From Mycolicibacterium pyrenivorans (lineage in GTDB: Bacteria; Actinomycetota; Actinomycetes; Mycobacteriales; Mycobacteriaceae): 64,000 nucleotides of DNA. The position numbers and the translations under genes are program-made. The DNA is taken from the NCBI RefSeq assembly GCF_025821625.1, contig NZ_JACKSH010000026.1:42045-106044 (forward strand), written 5' to 3'. This document shows positions 38,631-46,888 of the stretch, one piece after another (positions within the stretch are counted from its first letter, which is position 1; the number at the start of each line of letters is the position of its first letter). The notes beneath the pieces are model-generated. The model was given only the letters and a program-made list of their open reading frames with translations, was not told the origin of the DNA and made no database searches.

Positions 38631-39451
38631 CGGGTGTCTGGGTGCTGGTTGCCGCCGTCGTGCTGCTGGCGCTGGCGATCGGGTCGCTGCGCGTCGTCCG
38701 GGAGTACGAGCGGGGCGTGGCGTTCCGTCTCGGCCGGTTGCGCGGACCCCTCGGCCCCGGGGTCGTCCTCGTCCTGCCCGGCGTCGACAGGCTCGTCCGT
38801 GTTCAACTGCGCACGGTGACGTTGACCATTCCCCCGCAGGAGGTCATCACCCGCGACAACGTGACGGCCCGCGTCAATGCCGTCGTGCTGTTCCGGGTGG
38901 TCGATCCCGTCAAGTCGGTGATGACCGTGGAGAACTACGCCGTCGCCACCTCCCAGATCGCCCAGACCACCCTGCGTTCGGTGGTGGGGCGCGCGGACCT
39001 CGACACCCTGCTGGCGCACCGCGCCGATCTCAACGAGGACCTGGCCGCCTCGATCGCGAACCAGACGCAGCCCTGGGGTGTGGAGGTCGAGGTCGTCGAG
39101 ATCAAGGACGTCGAGATTCCCGAGATGATGCAGCGCGCGATGGCCCGCGAGGCCGAGGCGGAGCGGGAGCGGCGGGCGAAGGTGATCAGCGCGCGCGGCG
39201 AACTGCAGGCGTCTGCGGAACTGCGGGACGCGGCGATCACGCTCAGCGAGAGCCCGGCGTCCCTGCAACTGCGCTATCTGCAGACGCTGCTCGAGCTCGG
39301 CGCCGACCAGAACTCCACGGTCGTCTTCCCGATCCCGGTGGACCTGGTCCGCCCCTTCCTCGAGGGCGGGCTACGGCGGCGCGCCGACGAACCCGACGGT
39401 CCCGCCGATGCCGTCCCGCACATCAGGAGGGTGAGATCCGATGACCAGTAA
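38627..39451 (+). CDS. Slipin / SPFH (band 7) membrane protein
   Basis: A 274-aa stomatin-like scaffold protein that organises membrane microdomains. One N-terminal helix (residues ~4-24) precedes the SPFH core: 'VREYERGVAFRLGRLRGPLG', 'RDNVTARVNAVVLFRVVDPV', and the oligomerisation helix 'REAEAERERRAKVISARGEL'. It starts with GTG at 38627, overlapping the preceding stop. Slipins often pair with an NfeD protein; here a small two-helix protein follows instead. Confidence 0.9.
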   Translation: MTGVWVLVAAVVLLALAIGSLRVVREYERGVAFRLGRLRGPLGPGVVLVLPGVDRLVRVQLRTVTLTIPPQEVITRDNVTARVNAVVLFRVVDPVKSVMTVENYAVATSQIAQTTLRSVVGRADLDTLLAHRADLNEDLAASIANQTQPWGVEVEVVEIKDVEIPEMMQRAMAREAEAERERRAKVISARGELQASAELRDAAITLSESPASLQLRYLQTLLELGADQNSTVVFPIPVDLVRPFLEGGLRRRADEPDGPADAVPHIRRVRSDDQ

Positions 39452-39749
39452 CGAGATCGACGTTCCGGAGCCCGGCCGCCGGGTAGTGCTCGAATCCACC
39501 CCGCCGGGGCTGTGGCTCGCACTGCTCGGCGGGGCGCTCGCCGTGCTCGCGCCGCTGCTCGGCTTCCTGGTCGGCAGCGTCTTCGGAGTCGGCGAGACGA
39601 CCGACTCCGTGGACCCGATGTTCCTGTCGTTGTTCATCGGCATCGTCGTCGGCGGCGTCGGGGTGCTGGTGGCGCTTGCCGGCGTCAACCGACTGTGGAA
39701 GCACTCGCGGAACGCGGACGCTGCAGATGAGGATTCCCGCCTGCGGTAG
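39441..39749 (+). CDS. Small two-helix membrane protein; function unknown
   Basis: A 102-aa protein with two hydrophobic helices (~residues 24-48 and 61-83) joined by a short loop and ending in a charged tail. It overlaps the slipin gene by 11 bp and ends the NO-reductase cluster. No known domain is recognised; it does not look like NfeD (no OB-fold region). Confidence 0.65.
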   Translation: MTSNEIDVPEPGRRVVLESTPPGLWLALLGGALAVLAPLLGFLVGSVFGVGETTDSVDPMFLSLFIGIVVGGVGVLVALAGVNRLWKHSRNADAADEDSRLR

Positions 39750-39755
39750 GCGGTG

Positions 39756-40259
39756 TCAGAAGTCACCGGCACTGTGGCGCAGCGTCTGGATCGCCGCCGC
39801 CAGTCGCTGTGACTCGCCCCCGGACATGCCGATGTCGGCGAACACGTCGTTGTTCAGCGTGACGGTCGCGTCCTCGACCGTGGAGCGACCCAGGTCGGTG
39901 ATCCGCACCAGCGTGGTGCGGCCGTCGGTCGGGTGAGGCAGGCGTTCGACCAGACCGTCGGATTCCAGCCTGCGGATCGCGTGCGTGACGCTGGTGACGT
40001 GCACCTGCAGGCGGTCGGACGCCTTCGTGATCGGCAGCGCCCCGGTGCGGCTGAACGCCAGCAGCCGTAGCAGTTCGAAGCGTGAGAAGCTCAGATCATA
40101 GGGCCGAAGCGCGGTTTCGACCCGGGCCAGCAGAATCTGGTGTGCGCGCATCACCGAGGTCACCGCGACCATCCCGTCGGCTACGTCGCCCCAGCCAGAA
40201 CGCTCCCAGTTGGCGCGCGCGACGGCGATCGGGTCGCGCCGGTCCTGTTCGGATGGCAC
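39756..40259 (-). CDS. MarR-family transcriptional regulator
   Basis: A 167-aa winged-helix regulator: 'DPIAVARANWERSGWGDVAD' leader, dimerisation helix, HTH 'ALPITKASDRLQVHVTSVTH' and wing 'LPHPTDGRTTLVRITDLG'. By position downstream of rslA and by type it resembles Rv0737 (from memory). Its 5' end overlaps the aminotransferase gene by 79 bp on the same strand. The N-terminal leader looks conserved, so the overlap is probably genuine. It likely autoregulates the operon or senses its product. Confidence 0.87.
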   Translation of the reverse strand: MPSEQDRRDPIAVARANWERSGWGDVADGMVAVTSVMRAHQILLARVETALRPYDLSFSRFELLRLLAFSRTGALPITKASDRLQVHVTSVTHAIRRLESDGLVERLPHPTDGRTTLVRITDLGRSTVEDATVTLNNDVFADIGMSGGESQRLAAAIQTLRHSAGDF

Positions 40260-41302
40260 GCCTCTTCATACCGCATCGCCGCGCCGACTGTGCGCACCAC
40301 CGCCCAAGTGGACGCCCGCGAACCGACGGTGATCCGGACACCCCCGTCGCCGTAGTGTCGAACCAGCAGGCCGGCGCCGCCGAACACCTCGGGCCATGGC
40401 ATCTCTGCGCCGGGCAGGTAGACGAAGTTGGCGTGCGTGTCGGTGGTGGTGAGGCCCATCGCCCGCAACCGCGTCTGCAGCGCTGCACGTTCCGCCGAGA
40501 TGATCCGGATTCGTTGCCGCAATTGGTCTTCCGCGGCGTATGACGCGGCAACGGCGACCAGCGCGGCCTGCGGGACCCCGAACGGCAGCTGCATGGTCCA
40601 CAGCGTGCGTCCCAGTTCGGCGGCGCAGAAGCCGTAACCGACCCGAAGTCCGGCCAGCCCGTAGGCCTTCGAGAACGTGCGCACCACGACGACGTTGCCG
40701 AAGCGGTCCACCAGATCCGTCGCGTCGATCCGCTGCCGGGGAGCCAGGAACTCGACGTAGGCCTCGTCCAGCACCACCACGGTGTCGCCGGGGATGCGCG
40801 TCAGGAACCGCTCGATGTCGGCGATGCCGTTGATGGTGCCGGTCGGGTTGTGCGGCCGGCACACCACGACCACCCGCGCATCGGTCGCGGCATCGGCCAT
40901 CGCGTCCAGGTCGTGGCGGCCGTGCGCGTCGAGCGGGACCGTCACCTGCCGCAGGCGTGCCATCTGCGCGACGATCGGGTAGCCGTCGAAGGTGGGCGAG
41001 GACATCACGATCGCGTCCCCCGGCGTGGTCACCGCCCGCAGCACCTGCATGATCACGCCGGTCGCCCCCTCCCCGATCACCACCTGTTCGGGATCGACGC
41101 CCAGGTGATCGGCGAGGACCGATCTCAGCCGGTGCGGCAGGAACTCCGGGTAGCGGTTCAGCGAATCCAGCGACGCACTCAACGCCGCATGCACCGCGGG
41201 CAGCGGCGGGAACGGGCACTCGTTGAGCGACAACGCCAACGGATCAACGGCCTGCGGCAGCGCGGCGACCGTCGCGGTCAGGGTGTCGGAAAAGGCGGTC
41301 AT
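40181..41302 (-). CDS. PLP-dependent aminotransferase, class I/II (HisC/Pat-like)
   Basis: A 373-aa fold-type I enzyme with the Schiff-base Lys K212 in 'VRTFSKAYGLAGLRVGYG', 'NPTGTINGIADIERFL' and 'VVLDEAYVEFLA'. It resembles histidinol-phosphate/aromatic aminotransferases but sits outside any histidine operon, between a KAS III gene (4-bp overlap) and a MarR gene (79-bp overlap). The ATG at 41302 is preferred over one six codons upstream because it gives the ATGA coupling. Most likely it aminates a keto intermediate made by the preceding enzymes. Confidence 0.88.
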   Translation of the reverse strand: MTAFSDTLTATVAALPQAVDPLALSLNECPFPPLPAVHAALSASLDSLNRYPEFLPHRLRSVLADHLGVDPEQVVIGEGATGVIMQVLRAVTTPGDAIVMSSPTFDGYPIVAQMARLRQVTVPLDAHGRHDLDAMADAATDARVVVVCRPHNPTGTINGIADIERFLTRIPGDTVVVLDEAYVEFLAPRQRIDATDLVDRFGNVVVVRTFSKAYGLAGLRVGYGFCAAELGRTLWTMQLPFGVPQAALVAVAASYAAEDQLRQRIRIISAERAALQTRLRAMGLTTTDTHANFVYLPGAEMPWPEVFGGAGLLVRHYGDGGVRITVGSRASTWAVVRTVGAAMRYEEACHPNRTGATRSPSRAPTGSVLAGAT

Positions 41303-42333
41303 CGGCTCCGCCCGCCCCATCGCACCGCGGCCGCTCCGGCGAAGTCACCGGCGTGCGCGAAGGCCCCCATCAGCACGGTGTCACCGACGTTCACCCGACC
41401 GTCGGTGATGGCGCGGTCCAGATTGATCGGGATGCCCGCGGCGAACAGGTTTCCGCACTCGTCAAAAGTATCGACATGCCGCTCGGGCGGCAGCTCGAGC
41501 GCGTCGCGCCAGTTGCGCAGGAAGACCCGGTTGGGCTGATTGCTGACGAGCAGATCGATATCCCTGGGCCGCATGCCGATTCGGTCGCACACCGCGTAGC
41601 ACACCTCCGGGACCTGACGATTGCCACGAGCGAGGACCTTGGTGATCTTGCTTTCGGTGAACCCGATGCAGCCCTCCCCCTGGCCGGCCTGCCACCATTT
41701 GCGCGGCGGATCGACGGCGATCGTCATGTCGCCGGCGAACTCGCCGTAGGTGCGGCATTCGACGTCGAGGATCGGTGAGGAGTCCGACAGCTCCGCCAGC
41801 CCGACGGCGGCGCCGTCGCCGGGCACCGCGGCCTGCGCCCTCGGCCTGATCGTCGGTTGGTCGAAGATCTGTCCTGCCGCGTTCTGCGCCACCGCGATCA
41901 GCGCGGTGCGACCCGCCCCCGAGGCGAGCAGCGTGCGGGCCAGCGCAAGCCCCAGCACGAACGCCGCGCAGCCGCCGTTGTGCAGGTCGATCACCCAGTT
42001 CGGTTTCATCCCGAGGCGATGCGCGATGGCGCCGCCGCTGCCGTAGAACGGCATGTCGGGCAACTGGGTGTGGGTGATCAGCACATCGGCCCCGCTGACG
42101 ACGTCCTGGCCGTGGCGTTCGACCAAGCCGGCAGCGGCCCGTTCGACCATGTCCACGGCGGTCTCGTCGGGCGAGACGTGATGGCGGAAGCGCGGGGCGC
42201 GGAACATCAAGTTGTCCCGCAGTTCGTCGGAGTCGGCGAACTGCGCGTAGTACTCGGCACTGATCGGCTCACCCGGCAGGTAGGTGGACACGTCGATCAG
42301 GCTCACCGGGTTCGGGAACGTCTGGGCGGTCAC
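41299..42333 (-). CDS. Ketoacyl-ACP synthase III-like enzyme with altered triad
   Basis: A 344-aa thiolase-fold protein. The nucleophile C122 is present in 'DLHNGGCAAFVLGL', and the Asn of the triad is N295 in 'ECGNLFAAGIPINL'. The expected His ('HQAN' in FabH) is replaced: 'LLVSNQPNRVF' has N265. Loss of that His argues against normal decarboxylative condensation and for acyl transfer or an unusual condensation, as in KAS III-like acyltransferases. It lies 7 bp after the SRPBCC gene and overlaps the aminotransferase by 4 bp. Confidence 0.85.
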   Translation of the reverse strand: MTAQTFPNPVSLIDVSTYLPGEPISAEYYAQFADSDELRDNLMFRAPRFRHHVSPDETAVDMVERAAAGLVERHGQDVVSGADVLITHTQLPDMPFYGSGGAIAHRLGMKPNWVIDLHNGGCAAFVLGLALARTLLASGAGRTALIAVAQNAAGQIFDQPTIRPRAQAAVPGDGAAVGLAELSDSSPILDVECRTYGEFAGDMTIAVDPPRKWWQAGQGEGCIGFTESKITKVLARGNRQVPEVCYAVCDRIGMRPRDIDLLVSNQPNRVFLRNWRDALELPPERHVDTFDECGNLFAAGIPINLDRAITDGRVNVGDTVLMGAFAHAGDFAGAAAVRWGGRSR

Positions 42334-42340
42334 GGCATTC

Positions 42341-43021
42341 TCATCTCATCCAGACCGGGGTGACCGGCAGTCCGTTGCGGTGCCGGTACTCGGCGATCGC
42401 CTTGAGGTTCTGCAGCTCCAACTGGTGGCCCGGACCGAACATGTCCCAGAAGTCACCCACCCACACCGGCCGCCCCGGCGGCGCGGTCTCCGGATAGGGG
42501 TTGCGGTCGTAGAACGGGTGGTGGCAGTTCGTCCACAGCACAACCGATCCCGGTTTGTCGAAGACGACCTGGGCGTCGACGATCCGCATCAGGTAGATCA
42601 TCCACAGGTGCCTGCCCTGGTCCCACGCGCAGTGATAGTCGACGGTCATCGCGTCCCGGTTCGCGACGGTGCGGGTGTAGATCTCGCTGCCGGGCCCGGT
42701 CGGTCCCGCACCCAACCGGTCGTGCGCCAGCCACAGCCCTGGCTGCTCGGTGGGGGTGAAGCCGCGCAGGCTGTAGGTCCACTCCTCGAGGCAGCGTGTG
42801 TCCGAGAGGTAGTCGAACAGTTCGCCCGGCGGACAGTCGATGTAGTCGTTGACGGTGCAGTACTGGCCGAACACCTCGTCGTGCGGGTACACCGACCGCA
42901 TCATCTCCATGATGATCGGTGTGGCTCGCTCCCTGGGTGATGTCTCGATCCGGATGAGCCCGTCGAGGGGTTCGGCACTGCCCCGGTGGGCGGTGATGTC
43001 AGTGAGCGCGGGCAGTGACAC
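42341..43021 (-). CDS. SRPBCC (START-like) domain protein in the biosynthetic operon
   Basis: A 226-aa soluble protein with the feel of an SRPBCC/polyketide-cyclase fold: 'VNDYIDCPPGELFDYLSDTR', 'CLEEWTYSLRGFTP', 'MTVDYHCAWDQGRHLWMIYL', 'VLWTNCHHPFYDRNPYPE'. Several His and Cys residues could bind a metal. GGAGGAG stands four bases before the GTG at 43021, fixing the start; it overlaps the ThDP gene by 23 bp. A cyclase, lyase or ligand-binding role is possible. I am confident of the gene but not of the reaction. Confidence 0.72.
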   Translation of the reverse strand: MSLPALTDITAHRGSAEPLDGLIRIETSPRERATPIIMEMMRSVYPHDEVFGQYCTVNDYIDCPPGELFDYLSDTRCLEEWTYSLRGFTPTEQPGLWLAHDRLGAGPTGPGSEIYTRTVANRDAMTVDYHCAWDQGRHLWMIYLMRIVDAQVVFDKPGSVVLWTNCHHPFYDRNPYPETAPPGRPVWVGDFWDMFGPGHQLELQNLKAIAEYRHRNGLPVTPVWMR

Positions 43022-44753
43022 GAGGCTCCTCCTTCGTGGTGAGAAATGCGGCAAACGGCGGGATTTCGTCGGGCGAGCAGTCGATGGCCACCACCGACGG
43101 CCCGTCACAGTCCAGCGCGAGGCGCAGCGCGGCGGGCAACTGGGCGATGTCGGTCACGTCGAGCGCCGCCAGCCCGGGGAACATGGCGGCCAGGCCGGCG
43201 CCGAACCGGCTGTGCCCGAACCTGTTGTAGCTGTACCGGTCGCTGGCCCGATGTGCGTAGAACAGCTGCTCGCGGGTCACGCACATGGCGTGGGCATGGT
43301 TGTCGAACAGCAGGAAGGTGATCGGCAGCCGGTACTGCACCGCGGTGTGAATCTCCATGCCGTGCATGAGGAATGATCCGTCCCCGGCGATGACGACGGT
43401 GCGATGGCCCCGGTGGAATGTCATTCCGATCCCGGCGCCGAAGCTGTGGCCCATGCCGCCCATACCGAGGGCGACCAGGTACCGGCCGTGCCGGCGGGCC
43501 GGCAGGTAGTGGATGGCCGCGGCCCCGATGTTGCCCGCGTCGACGACGATGTCGGTGCCGTCGGGCAGTGCGGTGTCGAGCACACCCATGGCGTCGCGGT
43601 ACCGCACGCCCGCGCCGTGATGCGGTGGCGGCTGCAACTCGGTGCGGGGCACAGGGTCCGGCACCTTCGCGCCGTCGTCGGACATCGCCGCGGCCAGCGA
43701 TGACAGTGCTCCGCGGAGATCATCGGAGTGGACGTGGGTGCACGGGAGGTGGGGCGGCGCTGATCCGATCGAGTATGTCGGCACCGTGGACAACACGTCG
43801 TCGAGGCCGGCGCGGGCCGTCACCGTCATCCTGGTGCCGACCACCAGGCAGATCGCGCTCTGCGCGGCGGCCGCGGTGACGCTCGGATGTCCCATCACAC
43901 CGCAGACGCCGAGCGCGCTCGCCGAGACGTCGACGGCATCCGGCACGGTGGCCACCCGCGCCTTCAGGGTGCTGCGCAGCCGTTCCAGCTCCGCGCGGGC
44001 GTCGTCCCTGGCTACCTGCTCCCCTGCGATGAGAAGAACCGGACCCGCCGCGTTGCGCAGTGCCCCGATCAGCGGTGACAGGCCGGAACCCGTTGTCGGC
44101 GATCGCATTACGCGAAAAGGTGACCGGCCCGGGTGGGCGAGGTCGGCCTGCTGGACGTCCTTGGGCAGCAGCAGCACCGCCGGTCCACCTCCGGCGGCCG
44201 CGGCGATGGCCTCCGGAAGCGCGGTGAGGATGTCGGCGGCGGTCAGCACCCGGCGGCAGTACACCGACACCGCGGAGAACAGCGCCTCCGCGTCGAGGGC
44301 GCCGTTGACACCGCTGGTGTCCTGGAACGCGCCGCGCCCGTCCAGGGTCGTCGGCGCCTGCCCGATGAGCGCCAGTACCGGTACCCGGCTGGCGAGGGAC
44401 TCTCCCAGGCCGGGCACCGTGTTCAGACAGCCGCCGCCCGACGTCGCGGCGAGCACGCCGAGGCCGGCGCCGCTGCGGCTGTAGCCGTCGGCCATGGCCG
44501 CGGCCGAGAATTCGTGTTTGGCCAGCACCGCGGTGATGTCGTCGCGGAGAAAAGCTGCGTCGTAGAGGTCTTCGATGTTGGCGCCGTCCACGCCGAAGAT
44601 GTGCCCGACCCCGACGGCGGCGAGGTGGCCGACGATGTGATCGACCACGCGGTGCCCGTTGGCGGCGCTGTCCTGCACTGCCTCACCTGCCTTCCGGTTC
44701 TTCCCAGTGACACGACCCCCGTCGTGGTTTGGTTCACCGGGATCCCGGTTCAC
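42999..44753 (-). CDS. Thiamine-diphosphate-dependent enzyme, acetolactate synthase-like
   Basis: A 584-aa three-domain ThDP enzyme. The N-terminal Pyr domain has the catalytic Glu (E81 in 'AVLAKHEFSAAAMADGYSRS'), and the C-terminal PP domain has 'VVIAGDGSFLMHGMEIHTAV' with 'FLLFDNHAHAM'. It may decarboxylate a 2-oxo acid and form a C-C bond (acyloin-type). The GTG at 44753 overlaps the rslA stop (GTGA), implying coupling to the sigma-factor operon; GTGs at 44711 and 44678 are alternatives. It heads the five-gene biosynthetic block. Confidence 0.85.
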   Translation of the reverse strand: MNRDPGEPNHDGGRVTGKNRKAGEAVQDSAANGHRVVDHIVGHLAAVGVGHIFGVDGANIEDLYDAAFLRDDITAVLAKHEFSAAAMADGYSRSGAGLGVLAATSGGGCLNTVPGLGESLASRVPVLALIGQAPTTLDGRGAFQDTSGVNGALDAEALFSAVSVYCRRVLTAADILTALPEAIAAAAGGGPAVLLLPKDVQQADLAHPGRSPFRVMRSPTTGSGLSPLIGALRNAAGPVLLIAGEQVARDDARAELERLRSTLKARVATVPDAVDVSASALGVCGVMGHPSVTAAAAQSAICLVVGTRMTVTARAGLDDVLSTVPTYSIGSAPPHLPCTHVHSDDLRGALSSLAAAMSDDGAKVPDPVPRTELQPPPHHGAGVRYRDAMGVLDTALPDGTDIVVDAGNIGAAAIHYLPARRHGRYLVALGMGGMGHSFGAGIGMTFHRGHRTVVIAGDGSFLMHGMEIHTAVQYRLPITFLLFDNHAHAMCVTREQLFYAHRASDRYSYNRFGHSRFGAGLAAMFPGLAALDVTDIAQLPAALRLALDCDGPSVVAIDCSPDEIPPFAAFLTTKEEPRVTARAH

Positions 44754-45469
44754 AACTGCTTTTCGAGCAGCACCTTGCCGTCGGGGGACGAAACCATCTG
44801 CACGGCAGCGATTTCCTCCACAGGCATGGGGGTGGTGCCGCTGGGCAACGCGGTCGCACCCGACAGGCCGAGCCAGGTCGCGATCTCCGACCGGCTGCCG
44901 TCGTGGCCGACCACCACCATGCCGAGGTTCTGCGGCGGTGCGTCACGGCGGCCCCAGTCGCCGTAGCTGCAGGCCATGTCGATGCGGGTGCCCCAGCCGT
45001 AGCCGGTCACCGCGATGCTGGCGTTGATCGGGGTGTCCGACACCTTGGTCATCTCGAGCATCTGCGCGCCGGCCTGCTCGCTGGTCCCGGTCTGCAGGCC
45101 GATCGTCTCCGGACGGATCACGATGACCAGCCCGACGGCCAGCAGCGCGGCGGCCAACCCGACGGCCGCCGACGTCATCCACCGGGCGCGGCGCCTGCGC
45201 CCACTGACCTTGGCGAGCACGGCCTGCAACACCTCCGGACGCAGCGGCGGGTCGGGCTCGTCCCGGTCGAGCTCGTCGAGCGCACTCACCTCGTCGAGGT
45301 CGAGCATCGCCAGCAGTCCCGGGATGCCGCCGAGTTCGGCGACCGCCGAGCGGCACCGGGGGCAGCCCGACAGGTGTTCTTCGTACTCGCGGCGTTCGTC
45401 GCCGGGCAAGGCTCCAAGGACGTAGGCGGCATCCCATGTCAGGTAGGGGTCGTTGTCGACCATCGTCAT
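44750..45469 (-). CDS. rslA: Anti-sigma factor RslA (ZAS family)
   Basis: RslA holds SigL inactive at the membrane. The 239-aa protein has the zinc anti-sigma motif H-x3-C-x2-C in 'EEHLSGCPRCRSA', one transmembrane helix (~residues 100-121), and a periplasmic RskA-like domain ('INASIAVTGYGWGTRIDMAC'). It overlaps sigL by 4 bp at its start and the ThDP gene by 4 bp at its end. Confidence 0.9.
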   Translation of the reverse strand: MTMVDNDPYLTWDAAYVLGALPGDERREYEEHLSGCPRCRSAVAELGGIPGLLAMLDLDEVSALDELDRDEPDPPLRPEVLQAVLAKVSGRRRRARWMTSAAVGLAAALLAVGLVIVIRPETIGLQTGTSEQAGAQMLEMTKVSDTPINASIAVTGYGWGTRIDMACSYGDWGRRDAPPQNLGMVVVGHDGSRSEIATWLGLSGATALPSGTTPMPVEEIAAVQMVSSPDGKVLLEKQL

Positions 45470-45990
45470 CGAGTCACCCCCATCTCCTGTAGTCCGAGTC
45501 GTAACGCGCGAACCGCGTAGTGCAACCGGGATTTCACGGTGCCCTCCGGGATCTGGAGGTCGGCCGCGATCTGCCGGGTGGTCAGTCCCTGGTAGTAGGC
45601 CCTGCGCACCACCGCACGGTGTTCGTCCGACAACTGCCCGAGCACCGTGCTCAGCAGGATCCGGTCCAGTGCGGTGTCGACCTCGTCGGGGGAGGCACCC
45701 TCGGCCACCTGTTCGGGATCCGGAATGCCGGTTTCATGCCGGAACCTGGCGCTTCGACGTTCGTCGATGATCATGTTGCGGGCCACCGTGAACAACCAGG
45801 CGCGGGCGGATCGCTCCTCGTCGGCGGTGACGTCAGGATGGCGCCAGGCCCGCAGCAGCGTCTCCTGGACCACGTCCTCGGCGCGCACCCGGTCGCCGGT
45901 GAGCCGCAGCGCGTACCGCCACAACGCGGTGGCGTGCTCGTTGTAGAGCACCCGCATCATGGCTGCCTCGGGATCGTCGCCGCGGTTCAA
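45466..45990 (-). CDS. sigL: ECF RNA polymerase sigma factor SigL
   Basis: An ECF sigma factor with sigma-2 ('LWRYALRLTGDRVRAEDVVQ', 'RAWLFTVARNMIIDERRSAR') and sigma-4 ('TTRQIAADLQIPEGTVKSRL'), ending 'LQEMGVTR' like M. tuberculosis SigL (from memory). I start it at the TTG (45990, 174 aa), with GAGGGG at ribosome-site distance. A GTG frame from 46032 is open but lies inside the -10 of an apparent SigL-type promoter. Synteny (rslA after, map before) supports the name. Confidence 0.9.
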   Translation of the reverse strand: MNRGDDPEAAMMRVLYNEHATALWRYALRLTGDRVRAEDVVQETLLRAWRHPDVTADEERSARAWLFTVARNMIIDERRSARFRHETGIPDPEQVAEGASPDEVDTALDRILLSTVLGQLSDEHRAVVRRAYYQGLTTRQIAADLQIPEGTVKSRLHYAVRALRLGLQEMGVTR

Positions 45991-46027
45991 TGTCGCCCCT
46001 CGTTCACTGATGCCGGCCTCCGCCATG

Positions 46028-46055
46028 AACACGACGCCGGCGGCAGATCAGTTCA
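46028..46055 (-). promoter_or_regulatory. Candidate autoregulated SigL promoter
   Basis: On the minus strand TGAACT (46055-46050), a 16-base spacer and CGTGTT (46033-46028) resemble the SigL consensus as I remember it (TGAACC ... CGTG). It lies directly upstream of sigL, as expected for an autoregulated ECF operon, and would drive rslA and possibly the five genes behind it. Confidence 0.6.
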
Positions 46056-46060
46056 AGCGC

Positions 46061-46075
46061 CGCGGCTGAGCCGCG
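46061..46075 (-). terminator. Short stem-loop after map
   Basis: CGCGGC-TGA-GCCGCG forms a 6-bp stem five bases after the map stop and just before the sigL -35. There is no U tail. It may separate the secY-adk-map transcript from sigL. Confidence 0.35.
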
Positions 46076-46079
46076 CAGA

Positions 46080-46880
46080 TCACCCGGCGGTCAGGATCCG
46101 GGGTCCGTCGTCGGTGACGGCGACGGTGTGCTCCCAGTGTGCGGCACGCGACCCGTCGGCGGTCACCACGGTCCATTCGTCGGAGAGCACGATGGTCTTC
46201 GTGGTCCCGAGGGTCAGCATCGGTTCGATCGCCAGCACCGAACCCGGCGCCAGGTAGGGCCCGCGCCCGGGGGAACCCTCGTTGGGCAGGAACGGGTCCA
46301 TGTGCATCTCCCGCCCGATGCCGTGACCGCCGTATCCGGCGACGATGCCGAACTTGCGGTCGAAGCGTTTCTCGGCGGCCCGGGTTCCGCGCTCGATGGC
46401 GTGGGAGACGTCGGTGAGGCGGTTGCCGGGCACCATCGCCGCGATGCCGGCCTCCATGGATTCGCGAGTCGCGGCAGACAGTGCCTCGTCGACGGGGATG
46501 ACCGCACCGACGCCGAAGGTGAACGCCGAGTCGCCGTGCCAGCCGTCGAGGATGGCGCCGCAGTCGATCGACACCAGGTCCCCGGCGCTGAGCTTCTCGG
46601 CGGCCGACGGGATGCCGTGCACCACGCGGTCGTTGACCGAGGAACAGATGGAGGCGGGGAAACCGTGGTAGCCGAGGAACGACGGAATACCGCCGCCGTC
46701 GCGGATCACCGCTTCGGCAACCGCGTCGAGCTCGAGGGTGGACACGCCGGGGGCGGCGGCGCGCTGCACCGCCGCGAGGGCCGCGGCGACCAGGGCGCCC
46801 GCGGCGGCCATCGCGTCGAGTTCGCCGGCGCTGCGTTGCGGGACCACCTTGCGGCCTCGCAGGCCGGGCAGGGAAACCAT
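46080..46880 (-). CDS. map: Methionine aminopeptidase
   Basis: A type I metalloprotease that removes the initiator Met from nascent proteins. The 266-aa pita-bread fold shows the metal ligands in '[19 protein letters not shown]' (D, D), '[19 protein letters not shown]' (H), and '[10 protein letters not shown]' and '[11 protein letters not shown]' (E, E). An upstream GTG adds one residue. It lies 8 bp after adk. Confidence 0.95.
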   Translation of the reverse strand: MVSLPGLRGRKVVPQRSAGELDAMAAAGALVAAALAAVQRAAAPGVSTLELDAVAEAVIRDGGGIPSFLGYHGFPASICSSVNDRVVHGIPSAAEKLSAGDLVSIDCGAILDGWHGDSAFTFGVGAVIPVDEALSAATRESMEAGIAAMVPGNRLTDVSHAIERGTRAAEKRFDRKFGIVAGYGGHGIGREMHMDPFLPNEGSPGRGPYLAPGSVLAIEPMLTLGTTKTIVLSDEWTVVTADGSRAAHWEHTVAVTDDGPRILTAG

Positions 46881-46888
46881 CACCGGTG

